Positions 24,729-34,370 are shown, numbered from the stretch's first letter. The stretch is 64,000 bases of DNA from Sphingomonas sp. TREG-RG-20F-R18-01 (GCF_022662475.1 NZ_JAKNQQ010000004.1:186001-250000); one strand, 5' to 3'. A program made the numbers and translations. The notes: generated by a model not told the origin, from the letters alone.

Positions 24729-26573
24729 ATGAGCCTCCGCAATGTGGCCATCATCGCACACGTCGATCATGGCAAAACGACCCTGGTCGACCAGCTCTTC
24801 CGCCAGTCCGGCACCTTCCGCGACAACCAGCGGATTGAAGAAAGAGCCATGGATTCCAATGACTTGGAAAAAGAGCGTGGCATCACCATTCTCGCCAAGC
24901 CGACCTCGGTCGACTGGACGCCGCCGGGGGAATCCGAGAGCATCCGCATCAACATCGTCGACACGCCCGGCCACGCCGATTTCGGCGGCGAAGTCGAGCG
25001 CATCCTCAGCATGGTCGACGGCGTCGTCCTGCTGGTCGATTCGTCGGAAGGCGCGATGCCGCAGACCAAGTTCGTCACCGGCAAGGCGCTCGCGCTCGGC
25101 CTGAAGCCGATCGTCGTCGTCAACAAGGTCGACCGCAACGACGCGCGCATCCAGGAAGTGCTCGACGAAGTGTTCGACCTGTTCGTGTCGCTCGACGCGA
25201 ACGACGAACAGCTCGATTTCCCCGTGCTCTACGCATCGGGCCGCAACGGCTATGCCTCGACCGACATGGACGCCCGCGAAGGCACGCTGATCCCGATGTT
25301 CGAGACGATCGTCCAGCACGTGCCCCCGCCCAAGGTCGAAGTCGCGGGCGTGCCGTTCACCTTCCTCGTCACGCTGCTCGATCGCGATCCGTTCCTCGGC
25401 CGCATCCTGACCGGTCGCGTCAACTCGGGCGTGATCAAGCTCAACCAGGCGATCCACGCGCTCGACAACGACGGCAAGATCATCGAGACCGGCCGCGCCT
25501 CCAAGATCCTGTCGTTCCGCGGGCTCGACCGCGTCCCGGTCGACGAAGCGAAGGCGGGTGACATCATCAGCCTCGCGGGGCTTTCGGTGGCAACGGTTGC
25601 CGACACGATCGCCGACATCACCGTGACCGAGCCGCTCCACGCGCAGCCGATCGATCCGCCGACGCTGTCGATGCGCTTTGCCGTCAACGATTCGCCGATG
25701 GCGGGCCGCGAGGGCAGCAAGGTGACCAGCCGCATGATCCGCGAGCGCCTGTTCCGCGAAGCCGAGAGCAACGTCGCGGTCAAGGTGACCGAAGCCTCCG
25801 ACAAGGACAGCTTCGAAGTCGCCGGGCGCGGCGAGCTCCAGCTCGGCGTGCTGATCGAGACGATGCGCCGCGAGGGCTTCGAGCTCGGCATCAGCCGTCC
25901 GCGCGTGCTGTTCGGCGAGGACGAGGACGGCAAGAAGACCGAGCCGTACGAGACCGTCATCATCGACGTCGACGAGGAATATTCGGGCACGGTCGTCGAG
26001 AAGATGAACCTGCGCAAAGCCGAGATGACCGACATGCGGCCCTCCACCGGCGGCAAGACGCGCATCACCTTTTCCGCACCGTCGCGCGGGATGATCGGGT
26101 ACCACGGGGAATTTTTGTCGGACACGCGCGGCACCGGCATCATGAACCGCCTGTTCGAGCGCTATGGCCCGTTCAAGGGCAACATCGAGGGCCGCAAGAA
26201 CGGCGTGCTCATCTCGAACGGCTCGGGCGAAGCCAATAACTACGCGCTGGGTCCGCTCGAAGAGCGCGGTATCCTGTTCGTCGGCCACGGCGAGGCGCTG
26301 TACGAGGGCATGATCGTTGGCGAGAACGCCAAGCCGGACGACCTCGAGGTCAACCCGATGAAGACCAAGGCGCTGACCAACTTCCGCGCGAGCGGCGGGA
26401 AGGACGACCAGGTCCGCCTGACCCCGCCGAAGCGCGCGACGCTGGAGCAGGCGATCGCTTATATCGACGACGACGAGATGGTCGAAGTGACGCCCAAGTC
26501 GATCCGGCTGCGCAAGCGGTTCCTGGATGCGAACGAGCGCAAGCGTGCTTCGCGGGCGAAGCTGAGCAGCTGA
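24729..26573 (+). CDS. typA: translational GTPase TypA/BipA
   Basis: A ribosome-associated GTPase, 614 residues, active in 50S assembly under cold and stress. GTPase motifs are G1 [10 protein letters not shown]2 within [11 protein letters not shown]3 [11 protein letters not shown] and G4 NKVDR. EF-G-like domains follow, with the family C-terminal region ([20 protein letters not shown], then [20 protein letters not shown] and the [19 protein letters not shown] motif). The ATG at 24729 begins [18 protein letters not shown]; the longer frame upstream has no homology. It ends at a strong terminator. Confidence 0.97.
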   Translation: MSLRNVAIIAHVDHGKTTLVDQLFRQSGTFRDNQRIEERAMDSNDLEKERGITILAKPTSVDWTPPGESESIRINIVDTPGHADFGGEVERILSMVDGVVLLVDSSEGAMPQTKFVTGKALALGLKPIVVVNKVDRNDARIQEVLDEVFDLFVSLDANDEQLDFPVLYASGRNGYASTDMDAREGTLIPMFETIVQHVPPPKVEVAGVPFTFLVTLLDRDPFLGRILTGRVNSGVIKLNQAIHALDNDGKIIETGRASKILSFRGLDRVPVDEAKAGDIISLAGLSVATVADTIADITVTEPLHAQPIDPPTLSMRFAVNDSPMAGREGSKVTSRMIRERLFREAESNVAVKVTEASDKDSFEVAGRGELQLGVLIETMRREGFELGISRPRVLFGEDEDGKKTEPYETVIIDVDEEYSGTVVEKMNLRKAEMTDMRPSTGGKTRITFSAPSRGMIGYHGEFLSDTRGTGIMNRLFERYGPFKGNIEGRKNGVLISNGSGEANNYALGPLEERGILFVGHGEALYEGMIVGENAKPDDLEVNPMKTKALTNFRASGGKDDQVRLTPPKRATLEQAIAYIDDDEMVEVTPKSIRLRKRFLDANERKRASRAKLSS

Positions 26574-26602
26574 GGTTGCGGGTCTTTAGGGGCTAGAAGG
26601 GA

Positions 26603-26633
26603 GGCCGGGTGCGAAAGCACCCGGCCTTTTTTT
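26603..26633 (+). terminator. rho-independent terminator of typA
   Basis: The stem GGCCGGGTGC/GCACCCGGCC with a GAAA tetraloop is followed by seven Ts, 30 bp after the typA stop. Confidence 0.95.
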
Positions 26634-26794
26634 GCCATTGCCGTCACTTAAGCTTTGGGACGTCCGAATTTTCAGGGGAAGGCTGTTTCTGCTGGCCGCT
26701 GTTGCTGAGCGGTAGCCATGGTGCCTTCGAGACGTTCGCGAGAAACCATCTAGACCAACGGCATGCTCTTTCGCTAACCAAGATTTCAAAGCTA

Positions 26795-26813
26795 TTCGTT
26801 GCTTTCGAACGAA
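26795..26813. promoter_or_regulatory. inverted repeat upstream of the AIPR gene
   Basis: TTCGTT-GCTTTCG-AACGAA lies 18 bp upstream of the AIPR start and just before its GGGGGG Shine-Dalgarno region. It may be an operator or a small leader hairpin. Confidence 0.3.
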
Positions 26814-26831
26814 AACTTGGGGGGGAATTTA

Positions 26832-28520
26832 ATGAGCGCCGCGCCGAACTTGACAGATATATTGACATCGATCGACGAACTCGCAGCACGTGGCCAGGTG
26901 AGCCGTGAGAAAGCTTTTTCGGCTTGGTACGCCATTAATTTTTATTCGATCGACGAGGATGATGCGCTCGATGCGGCTGCTGCGGATGGAGGTAATGATC
27001 AAGGGATAGATTTAGTATTTGTCGACGAAGCTTCCGAAAGTTTGATGGTAATACAGGCTCATTGTCCTGGCAATACTACAAAGCCCACGCCAAAGGCCAA
27101 ATAGGACGCCGTTCTTGCTAGCCTGCCCTATATTAAGAATCCCAAGGCACTTCGCGATGCCGGTCGGGGTGACCTTGCTGATTTAATCGAAAGCGCAAAC
27201 AAAGATCATCGTGAGCTTTCTCTTACTCTTGGGCTCATATCATTGGGTCAAAAGTCTGACGCAATAGTTAGTGCTGTATCTGTATCAAAGGACGGAGACT
27301 CTGACGCCTCATACTTTTATGCAGGGCAGGACGAGATAATAGCGCAGTATAAGGCTATCGTACTAGACGGGGGCGGTGTATCGGAAGACTACATAGACTT
27401 CTCGGCGAACTTCTTTGAAGACAAGGGTGAGTATGGTCGGGCCATCGTGGGATCTGTTAGCGCAAGCGAATTGCAGAGACTTCATAAATCATACCCGCAA
27501 GAGCTATTCGCAGGTAACATTAGACTATTTTTAGGTGCCCGTAAGGGAGGAATAAACGAACAGATTATCAAAACGGCTCGAGAACACCCTGGATTATTTT
27601 GGGCTTTAAACAACGGTGTCACTATTGTCGCTGACACAATTGAGCCGGAAAAAGAACACGCCTCTAACCGAGTTAACCTCAAACGGTTTAGCATTGTCAA
27701 CGGATGCCAAACAACATCTAGTTTAGTCCATGCGGAGGCATCGCCGTCTGCTAAAGTTCTGGTCCGTATTATTGCTGCGAAGCAAAACATAAGAACCGAC
27801 ATAGTTCGATATAACAATTCGCAGAACGCTGTTCGAATCTGGAGTGTTAGATCAGCAGACAATATACAGAAGTCGCTTAGGAAAGAGTTTGAAGCCATTG
27901 GTGTCGATTATGCGCCAAAGCTTGAGGGTGCTAGACGCAAAAAAGATTTACAGATAATAGAACTTGATAAAGTAGCGCAGTTTTTAGCCTCTGGGCATCC
28001 GGATTACCTAATTCCTGCTATATCAAACAAGGGGCAGCTATTTGACGAGCCCTATCAAACAATATTTTTTAAGGGAATTACCGCGAAGGATGTATATCTC
28101 GCGTGGTTAGTAGGAAACATCTCAGAGTCAAAAAGACAAGAACTCCAAAGTGAGTTAAGAGACGACGATAATTCTGGGCTGTTAGGTGTTACAAGTACCT
28201 ACTGGATCAGTTACACGACCAGGAAACTAATAGATAAGCAGAACTACTTTAGTTCTTCTGTAGTAACGCTAGGTTGTATGAACCGTCCTGAGTTTGCATC
28301 GGCAATTGCGCGTTACGTTGATGCCTCTGCAGAGGCCTTCTGGGATGCTGCAGTTGATGCGTACGATGATGACTTTGGTTCGTTCAAAAGTGCGCTGAGA
28401 TCTACAGCCTTCTTCAAAAAGGTTGATAGCAAGCTGGCCTTGAGGATTAATAAGATAATTTTAAAGAAGGGTGTCCCTGACCTAAAGCATGTCTGTAAGA
28501 CTGCATCAGTAAAAAAGTAA
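26832..28520 (+). pseudogene. AIPR family (abortive-infection phage resistance) protein, interrupted by an in-frame amber codon
   Basis: A single reading frame of 563 codons has one internal stop, TAG at 27102-27104 (codon 91). Translation beyond it continues without any frame change as DAVLASLPYIKNPKALRDAG and onward. The part before the stop (GGNDQGIDLVFVDEASESLM, then VIQAH) looks like the nuclease-like N-terminal module of AIPR proteins. The later part (NPGLFWALNNG-type segment at EHPGLFWALNNGVTI, SIVNGCQTTSSLVHA, DIVRYNNSQNAVRIWSVRSA) is the AIPR core. TGG or CAG to TAG needs one transition. Base composition is far lower in GC than its neighbours (26 of 60 G/C in 27241-27300), which suggests transfer. 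It may be dead, or the second part may be made from a TTG at 27243. Confidence 0.82.
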
Positions 28521-28566
28521 AACCCGGATAAACCAGGTTACGAAGAGACATCTGTTAAACTGTTAA

Positions 28567-28599
28567 CGGGCATTGGCATCTATATGGTGCCAATGCCCG
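28567..28599. terminator. strong hairpin after the AIPR gene
   Basis: A perfect 12-bp stem, CGGGCATTGGCA with TGCCAATGCCCG, closes a 9-nt loop 46 bp past the AIPR stop. There is no T-run, so termination is uncertain. A second, weaker hairpin with arms AACGACTT and AAGTCGTT follows at 28610-28643. Together they mark the right side of the low-GC patch. Confidence 0.5.
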
Positions 28600-28778
28600 G
28601 AATCTCCAAAACGACTTTCTCGCGTAGAAGAGCGGAAGTCGTTAAATCGGTGGCGACCAACGCCCTAATAGGTAATCCGCCAGGCTAGTTGCAAAGGAAC
28701 AAACCCAGCACAAACGCCTGTCCTACACACCCCAATCCTGCCACCCTGCACGCCACCACCCCAACAGGAGGCAGCGCC

Positions 28779-29951
28779 ATGCAGAACCGCACCCCCGTCG
28801 CGCGCAGCGATCGGCCGGATCTTCCCGATTTCGCGCCCGTGCCGCGCAAATACCGGCATGATGGCTGGACGCCCGAGCGGCAGAAGGCGTTCATCGAGGC
28901 GCTCGCCGATACCGGCTGCGTCAGCCGCGCCGCCGCGATGGTCAACATGGCGCAGGCCAATTGCTACACGCTGCGCCGCGCGCCCGGTGCGGAGGAGTTC
29001 CGCCGCGCGTGGGATGCAGCGCTCGACTTCGGGTTGCAGCGGCTGAAGGACATTGCGTTCGAACGCGCGATCGAGGGGTATCAGGTGCCGGTGTTCGTCG
29101 GCGGGCGGCTGATGGGCTATCGCCGCAAGACCAATGACGCGCTGCTGATGTTCTGCCTGCGCCATTATGGCCATGACGCCGAGGGGCGGCGCAGCACCAT
29201 CGCTTATTACAGCGCCGCCGCGATGGCGGGCGCGACGACCGGCGGCGCGGCCGCCGCGACGGCGATCGCGGGGGAGTCGGCGACGGTGGCGGCTACGGCT
29301 GGCGCGGGGACAGGCGCGGTGGCGGTTGCGGGGGCGGTTGCGGAAACGGTTGCGGGGGCGGGGCGCGCGGTGGCGCACGCCTCCGCCACGGTGCGGACGG
29401 TCACGCGCGGGCGCGGTGGCCGCTGGGCGCGTCCGGGACCGGCGGGCGGCGGCGACGCGGACGGCGACACCGACCGCGGCGACGTCGACGATCGGCACGG
29501 GGCCGCGCGGCAGGACGCGCTGGCGCAGGCGCTCCACGCTTTCGGCGGGGTGACGCTCGACGCGACCGCCGCCGCCGCGATCGAGGCGGCGCTCGAGGCG
29601 TGCGCCCGGCGGCGGCGCGCGGGGGATGCGCGGATCGAACGGGGCGGCGACGATGGCATCGCGCAGCAGCTCGACGACGGGCAGCCGGGGCTGGTCAGGG
29701 TCGGCTGGCGCGACGAGCAGCATTGGGGGCAGCTCGAGCCGCTCCACGCGGGCGACCCGGCCGATGCGTTCGGCGATGCCGTGCTGTTCGACGGCGTTGC
29801 CGGCTCGGACGGGACGGGGATGGACCCGCGCTTCATCCACGAACTGCCCTGGTCGCTGTCGGGCACGGACATGCTCGACCCGCCCGGCGCCGCGCCGGGC
29901 GCGCCGGTAGCGGAGGGGGCGGCGGAGGGAGAGGCGGGGGACGGGCGCTGA
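28779..29951 (+). CDS. helix-turn-helix protein with Ala/Gly-rich tail (sphingomonad family, unknown function)
   Basis: A 390-residue protein. The first 140 residues are ordered: PVPRKYRHDGWTPERQKAFI, then EALADTGCVSRAAAMVNMAQ forms a helix-turn-helix similar to small-terminase or resolvase types, and FRRAWDAALDFGLQRLKDIA with AFERAIEGYQVPVFVGGRLM follows. The centre (about 145-215) is almost only Ala, Gly, Thr and Val. The acidic/Gly-rich remainder includes WSLSGTDMLDPPGAAPG. The start is firm: AGGAGG lies 7 nt before the ATG. I recall the N-terminal pattern as common in sphingomonads, usually alone in the genome. DNA binding is inferred; the function is unknown. A 64-bp gap separates it from the convergent retropepsin gene. 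Confidence 0.75.
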   Translation: MQNRTPVARSDRPDLPDFAPVPRKYRHDGWTPERQKAFIEALADTGCVSRAAAMVNMAQANCYTLRRAPGAEEFRRAWDAALDFGLQRLKDIAFERAIEGYQVPVFVGGRLMGYRRKTNDALLMFCLRHYGHDAEGRRSTIAYYSAAAMAGATTGGAAAATAIAGESATVAATAGAGTGAVAVAGAVAETVAGAGRAVAHASATVRTVTRGRGGRWARPGPAGGGDADGDTDRGDVDDRHGAARQDALAQALHAFGGVTLDATAAAAIEAALEACARRRRAGDARIERGGDDGIAQQLDDGQPGLVRVGWRDEQHWGQLEPLHAGDPADAFGDAVLFDGVAGSDGTGMDPRFIHELPWSLSGTDMLDPPGAAPGAPVAEGAAEGEAGDGR

Positions 29952-30015
29952 GGCACCGCTCCCCCGCGCGATGCGGAACCGCGCGACAGGGACGTGCGGG
30001 CGGGGGTGCGCGGGT

Positions 30016-31794
30016 CTATCCCGCCAGGTGATAGCGTCTCGCGCGCTCCACGACGCGCGGGTCGAGCGCGAGCGCGGCGGTGCGGTCGGCGGCGGCCTTG
30101 TCGGCCTGGCCCGCGTGCGCATAGACCAGCCCGCGCATGTAGCGCGGCCAGGCGTTGCGCGGCTGCGCCGCCACCGCACGGTCATAGTCGGCGAGCGCCT
30201 TGGCGGTTTCGCCGCGGCGGAAATAGACCAGGGCGCGGCTGTCGAGATAGTTCGGGTCGCCGCTGCGCAACCGCAGCGCCGAGTCGCAATCCGACAGCGC
30301 CTTGTCGAGCGCCTGGTTGCTGAGGCCGCGCGCCCAGCACCGCCCGTTGAGCGCGCGCGCGCGGCCGCTGTCCTCGGTGTGGAACTTGAGCCAGGCGTCG
30401 AAGCTCGGCACCGCGCGGTCGGCCGCGCCCGCCTCGGTCAGCAACGCGCCGAGCATCAGCCGCGCGTCGGACGCGGGGGCGAGCGTGGTGTCGGCGACCA
30501 GCAGATCCTCGAGCGCGCCCTTGGGGTCGCGCGTCTCCATCCGCAGCCGCGCGCGGGCGAGCCGCGCCTCGGGGTTCTGCGGGGCAAGCTGGATCGCGCC
30601 GTCGATATCGCTCGCGCCGAGCAGCAGCTGCCGGTTGTCGAGATGCGCGATCCCGCGCTGGAGCAGATAGGGCGCCTCCTTGGGCGCGAGCGCGACCGCC
30701 TTGTCGAAATCCGCCAGCGCGGCGTCGAAGTTGCGATGCGAGGCGAACACCGCGCCGCGCCGGCTGAACCCCGCCGCGTCGGTCGGCGCGGTGGTCGCGT
30801 CGGTCAGGTCGAGCGCCTTGCCGGTGTCGTCCACCACGCCCTTCGGGTCGAGCCCGAACAGCGGGCCGCCCTCATAGGTGACGTACAGGCGGTGGTGCGC
30901 GTTATCGACATAGAGGTGGTGCGTCGTGAAGAAGTCGATCCCGATCAGCATGTCGGCATCGACCAGATTGTCGTCGGCGATGTCGATCCACGGGTTGCGG
31001 ATCGCCTCGCCGCCGATGTCGATGCTGGTGAAGCGCGCGCGCCACGCCCGGCTGCGGCCGGTGCCGAGGCCGTAGGCGAAGCCCGCGCCGACCACCCCCG
31101 GACTGTCCGGAGTCACGCCGATCCGCCGCGCGGCGGACAGCGTCAGCATCGACCCCTGCGCGCCGCTGTCGAACATCGCGCGGACCTTGACGCCGTTGAT
31201 CGTGACGGTGCCGATGGTGTGGCGCTGCCCTGGGCCCATCGGCGTCAGCTCGACGACGGTGACGGGTCTGGTGCCCGCCCAATAGGCCATGTTGGCGGTG
31301 CGGCAGCCGGTCGCCTGCACCAGGTGGACGACCCCGTGCGGCAGGTCATATTCGACATCGCCGAGGCCCAGGATGTTCTGCCCCAGCAACCCGGCGCGCC
31401 CGGTATCGGTGCCGCCGACCGCGAAGTTCATGCGCGGCAGCGTCTGCCCGCCGATCGTGAAGTCGCGCGCGGTGCTCTGGCGCAGCGCCGTGCTCCCGCC
31501 GATCCCGCGCAGCTGCGCGCCGGGCATGACGTCGAGCACGGTCAGCCCGAACTCGGCGGCATTGGCGGGCGCGATCGTGCTGAAGAACGCGCCGCTGTCG
31601 AGGATGAACCGCGCCTCGCGTCCGCCGATCTGCGCGGTCACCATCGGGCGGCGACCCTCCATCGTCACCGGAATGTCGAGGAACTTGGCCAGCTTGCACT
31701 GGGTCGGCGCGGCCTGCGCCAGCGTCGGCGCGAGCATCGCCCCGAGCAGGACCGCAGCACCCGTGGCGCGCCTGCCGTTCAACCACCGAACCAT
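30016..31794 (-). CDS. exported protein with two retropepsin-like aspartic protease domains and TPR repeats
   Basis: A 592-residue protein with a signal peptide (GAAVLLGAMLAPTLAQAAP). Two clan-AA aspartyl protease modules follow. The first has the catalytic triplet DSG in ARFILDSGAFFSTIAP (about D66) and the second in VRAMFDSGAQGSMLTL (about D209); each has a later hydrophobic-hydrophobic-Gly stretch (GLLGQNILG, MLIGIDFF). The C-terminal half (about 335-590) is tetratricopeptide repeats (FDAALADFDKAVALAPKEAP, TAKALADYDRAVAAQPRNAW, KAAADRTAALALDP). Two lobes in one chain could form an intramolecular dimer, as in pepsins. Substrate unknown; location periplasmic or envelope. Confidence 0.85.
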   Translation of the reverse strand: MVRWLNGRRATGAAVLLGAMLAPTLAQAAPTQCKLAKFLDIPVTMEGRRPMVTAQIGGREARFILDSGAFFSTIAPANAAEFGLTVLDVMPGAQLRGIGGSTALRQSTARDFTIGGQTLPRMNFAVGGTDTGRAGLLGQNILGLGDVEYDLPHGVVHLVQATGCRTANMAYWAGTRPVTVVELTPMGPGQRHTIGTVTINGVKVRAMFDSGAQGSMLTLSAARRIGVTPDSPGVVGAGFAYGLGTGRSRAWRARFTSIDIGGEAIRNPWIDIADDNLVDADMLIGIDFFTTHHLYVDNAHHRLYVTYEGGPLFGLDPKGVVDDTGKALDLTDATTAPTDAAGFSRRGAVFASHRNFDAALADFDKAVALAPKEAPYLLQRGIAHLDNRQLLLGASDIDGAIQLAPQNPEARLARARLRMETRDPKGALEDLLVADTTLAPASDARLMLGALLTEAGAADRAVPSFDAWLKFHTEDSGRARALNGRCWARGLSNQALDKALSDCDSALRLRSGDPNYLDSRALVYFRRGETAKALADYDRAVAAQPRNAWPRYMRGLVYAHAGQADKAAADRTAALALDPRVVERARRYHLAG

Positions 31795-31887
31795 TGCCTG
31801 CCCCCTGTCGCCGACCGCCCCCGGGCCGCGCCACCCGAGAGATCACCACGAATTGCCGGGCCGGGAAAGGCCTGTCCCGAAAGAATT

Positions 31888-33702
31888 TTACGCGCCGGTG
31901 CCCGCCGCGTGACCGGCGCCGTCCGCGGGGCTGTTGAAGCGGTGAAACCACGACGCGAACGCCGCCGATTCGAGCGGCGGTGCATAATGATAGCCCTGCG
32001 CCTCGTCGCATCCGAGCGTCGCCAGCACGGCGTCGACCTCGGCGCTCTCCACCCCTTCGGCGACGACCTGCAGCTCGAGCTGATGCGCGAGCGAGATCAT
32101 CGTGCGCACCAGGATCCGGTCGCGCGCATTCCCCGCCGCCATCCCGCGGATGAACGACTGGTCGATCTTGACGACCTGCGCGGGGAGGCGCTGGAGATAG
32201 GCGAGGCTGCTCTGCCCGGTGCCGAAATCGTCGATCGCGATCCGCACCCCGATCGCGCGCAGCGCCTCCAGCCGCCGGATCGCGCGCCCGCTATCCTCCA
32301 TCAGCGCGCTTTCGGTCAGCTCGAGCTCGATCATTCCGGCGGGAACCTGATGCTTGAGCAGCAGCAGCGCGAGGCTGGCGGCGAAGTCCTCTTCTTCCAG
32401 GTTGGACGCCGAAATGTTGATCGCCAGGGGAACATGCACCCCCGCAAGCTGCCAGGCACGGACCTGCGCCAGTCCGGCGTCGAGCACCCATTGAGTCGTG
32501 CTGCGCGCCAGCCCGGTGTTCTCGATCACCGGGATGAATTCCCCCGGCGACACCACGCCGAGCTCGGGATGCAGCCAGCGCAGCAACGCCTCCGCGCCGA
32601 TGCATTTGCCGGTCGCCAGGCTGATGCGCGGCTGGAACGCGAGGCGCAGCTGATCGCCCTGTTCGATTGCCTCGCCGAAGGCGCGCAGCAGATCGTAGTT
32701 GCGCAGATGCGGGTCGTCCCCGGCGGGTGAGAACACCCCGACCGCACCCTCGCTGTTGCGCGCATCCTGCGCCGCGCTATGCGCCGCGCGCAGCACGTCG
32801 CGCGACCGCATACGGCCGAGCTTGAAGGGAACCAGCCCGGCGGTGAGCGTGGTCACGAAGCGCATCGTCGATGCCTTGGTGGTCGCCTTCATCCCCGCGT
32901 CGAGGATCGCGCGATAGGCGTCCTGCGAATGTCCCGCCTCGGACAGGAAGGCGAGCTGCGTCACCCCGACGTGATAGACCCGCCGGTTTGGGCCGAGCAG
33001 GCCGGTGATGGTGCGGCCGGCCATCGCGACGAATTCGTCGATGAAATTCGCGCCCAGGACGCGGATCAGGCTGCCGACCTGGTCGGGCCTTGCAAGATCG
33101 ACCAGCACCGCAAAGCGGGCCTGACCCGGGTGTTCGCGCGCGAGGTCGTCGAGATCCTCCTGAAACTGCGTCCGGTTGGGCAGGCCGCTGACCGGGTCGA
33201 TCCGGCCGAACGCATGCTGCAGTTCGACCTGCGCCATGACCATCGCCGCCAGATCGCGGAGCGCATCCATTTCCTGTGGGGTCACGCTACGCGGTTCGGT
33301 GCCCAGAACGCACAAGGCGCCGAGTCCGTGGCCGTCGTCGGTAACGAGCGGGGCGCCGGCATAGAACAGGATGCCCTGCCGCCCGAGCGTGCTGTCGGCA
33401 TAGCGCGCGTCCTTGGAGAAATCGGGAATGACCAGGGCGCTGGTCGTTTCGGCGACCTGCGCGCAGGGCGCATCGGCGCGACCGAGCTCCTGATGATCGA
33501 CTCCGATCCGGGACTTGAACCATTGCCGGTCGCTGTCGGTCAGCGAGATCGCGGCGATCGGCAGATCGAAGATCTGCGCCGCCATGCGAGTAATCCGATC
33601 GAAGCTTTCGCTGGTCGGCGTGTCGAGCAGGTTCAGCTGCTGCAAAGCATCGAGCCGAGCGATTTCGTCGTCAGTCCCCACAAAGGTCTCCGTGCGCACC
33701 AT
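31888..33702 (-). CDS. GAF-(degenerate GGDEF)-EAL cyclic-di-GMP phosphodiesterase
   Basis: A predicted cyclic-di-GMP hydrolase of about 604 residues. The N-terminal GAF domain (about 25-160) has the family pattern LDALQQLNLLDTPTSESFDR and DRQWFKSRIGVDHQEL. The middle domain has a GGDEF fold, but the signature position reads GVTQL, so diguanylate cyclase activity should be lost. The EAL domain (about 350-590) keeps its residues: GAEALLRW, NISASNLEEED, IELELTESALMED, IDDFGTGQSSLAYLQ, VKIDQSFIRG and AEGVES. The start is uncertain: the ATG at 33702 abuts GGGAGG too closely, so a GTG at 33681 (GGAG 6 nt upstream) or 33732 is possible. Soluble; the GAF ligand is unknown. Confidence 0.9.
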   Translation of the reverse strand: MVRTETFVGTDDEIARLDALQQLNLLDTPTSESFDRITRMAAQIFDLPIAAISLTDSDRQWFKSRIGVDHQELGRADAPCAQVAETTSALVIPDFSKDARYADSTLGRQGILFYAGAPLVTDDGHGLGALCVLGTEPRSVTPQEMDALRDLAAMVMAQVELQHAFGRIDPVSGLPNRTQFQEDLDDLAREHPGQARFAVLVDLARPDQVGSLIRVLGANFIDEFVAMAGRTITGLLGPNRRVYHVGVTQLAFLSEAGHSQDAYRAILDAGMKATTKASTMRFVTTLTAGLVPFKLGRMRSRDVLRAAHSAAQDARNSEGAVGVFSPAGDDPHLRNYDLLRAFGEAIEQGDQLRLAFQPRISLATGKCIGAEALLRWLHPELGVVSPGEFIPVIENTGLARSTTQWVLDAGLAQVRAWQLAGVHVPLAINISASNLEEEDFAASLALLLLKHQVPAGMIELELTESALMEDSGRAIRRLEALRAIGVRIAIDDFGTGQSSLAYLQRLPAQVVKIDQSFIRGMAAGNARDRILVRTMISLAHQLELQVVAEGVESAEVDAVLATLGCDEAQGYHYAPPLESAAFASWFHRFNSPADGAGHAAGTGA

Positions 33703-33895
33703 CCTCCCGGTTAAGATCTTGATATTGAGCACTAGTTAACATGATCCGCCGCCCGCCGCGATCCTTTTCGAATGCGGCCCTCGGGGCCGGGGGGAACGTA
33801 GGGGGTCCGCCTGACTTCGAGGATGCGCGGACGTGCGGGCGCCGGGTCACGCCGCTATGGCCGGGATACGCCGGGCCGGACGCCGCGCGCACGGT

Positions 33896-34087
33896 TCAGC
33901 GGTGGAAGAACACCATCACCGCGTCGAACACGGTCGCACCCGCAAGCGGGCCGATCAGCAACATCAGCAAGTTGAAGCCGATGATCCAGGCGGTCAGCGT
34001 TTCGCCGCGTTTGCTCAGGCGTGGACGCGGGGGTTCCGGTTCCCATGGCTCGGGCGGGGGCCAGCCGTTCTGGAAATCGACGAACAT
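33896..34087 (-). CDS. small single-pass membrane protein
   Basis: A 63-residue protein beginning MFVDFQNGWPPPEPWEPEPP, a Trp/Pro/Glu-rich head, followed by one transmembrane helix (TAWIIGFNLLMLLIGPLAGA) and FDAVMVFFHR. GGAG lies 7 nt before the ATG, and the composition is unlike a chance frame. Function unknown. It is divergent from the Gly/Tyr-rich protein gene; the 283-bp space between them shows no further gene. Confidence 0.7.
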   Translation of the reverse strand: MFVDFQNGWPPPEPWEPEPPRPRLSKRGETLTAWIIGFNLLMLLIGPLAGATVFDAVMVFFHR

Positions 34088-34370
34088 CGCGAAACTCCAC
34101 TTCCACGGACCATAGTATAGGAAGAGACGCGATCCGCCCAGCCGCGTTCCCGTTTTTCTCCCGGGGTTGGCCGTGGGTTCCCATCGTCCTTTAGGGGGCT
34201 GTCTGCCGTGGTGCGCGGCCGCCGGGCCGTGGGTCCGCCACCTAGCTGAACCCCTGCTAAACGCAGCATTCCGCCGCTATTCAGAACGAATCGGGCATAT
34301 CCTGCAACACGCTAGCCCCCCAAGCGTTTGATCGACCGACAGAGGGCCTGCTGGATTGAGGAGATTGGAC

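Noticed and set aside
22563..26288. 1241-residue minus-strand frame
   Set aside because: It runs antisense through the TonB receptor and typA, both of which are certain genes. High GC keeps the opposite strand free of stops.
28665..30185. 506-residue minus-strand frame opposite the helix-turn-helix gene
   Set aside because: It is Arg/Pro/His-rich antisense sequence. The plus-strand gene has a firm Shine-Dalgarno sequence and a domain.
29971..32730. 919-residue plus-strand frame
   Set aside because: It is antisense to the retropepsin/TPR and GAF-EAL genes, with no domain of its own.
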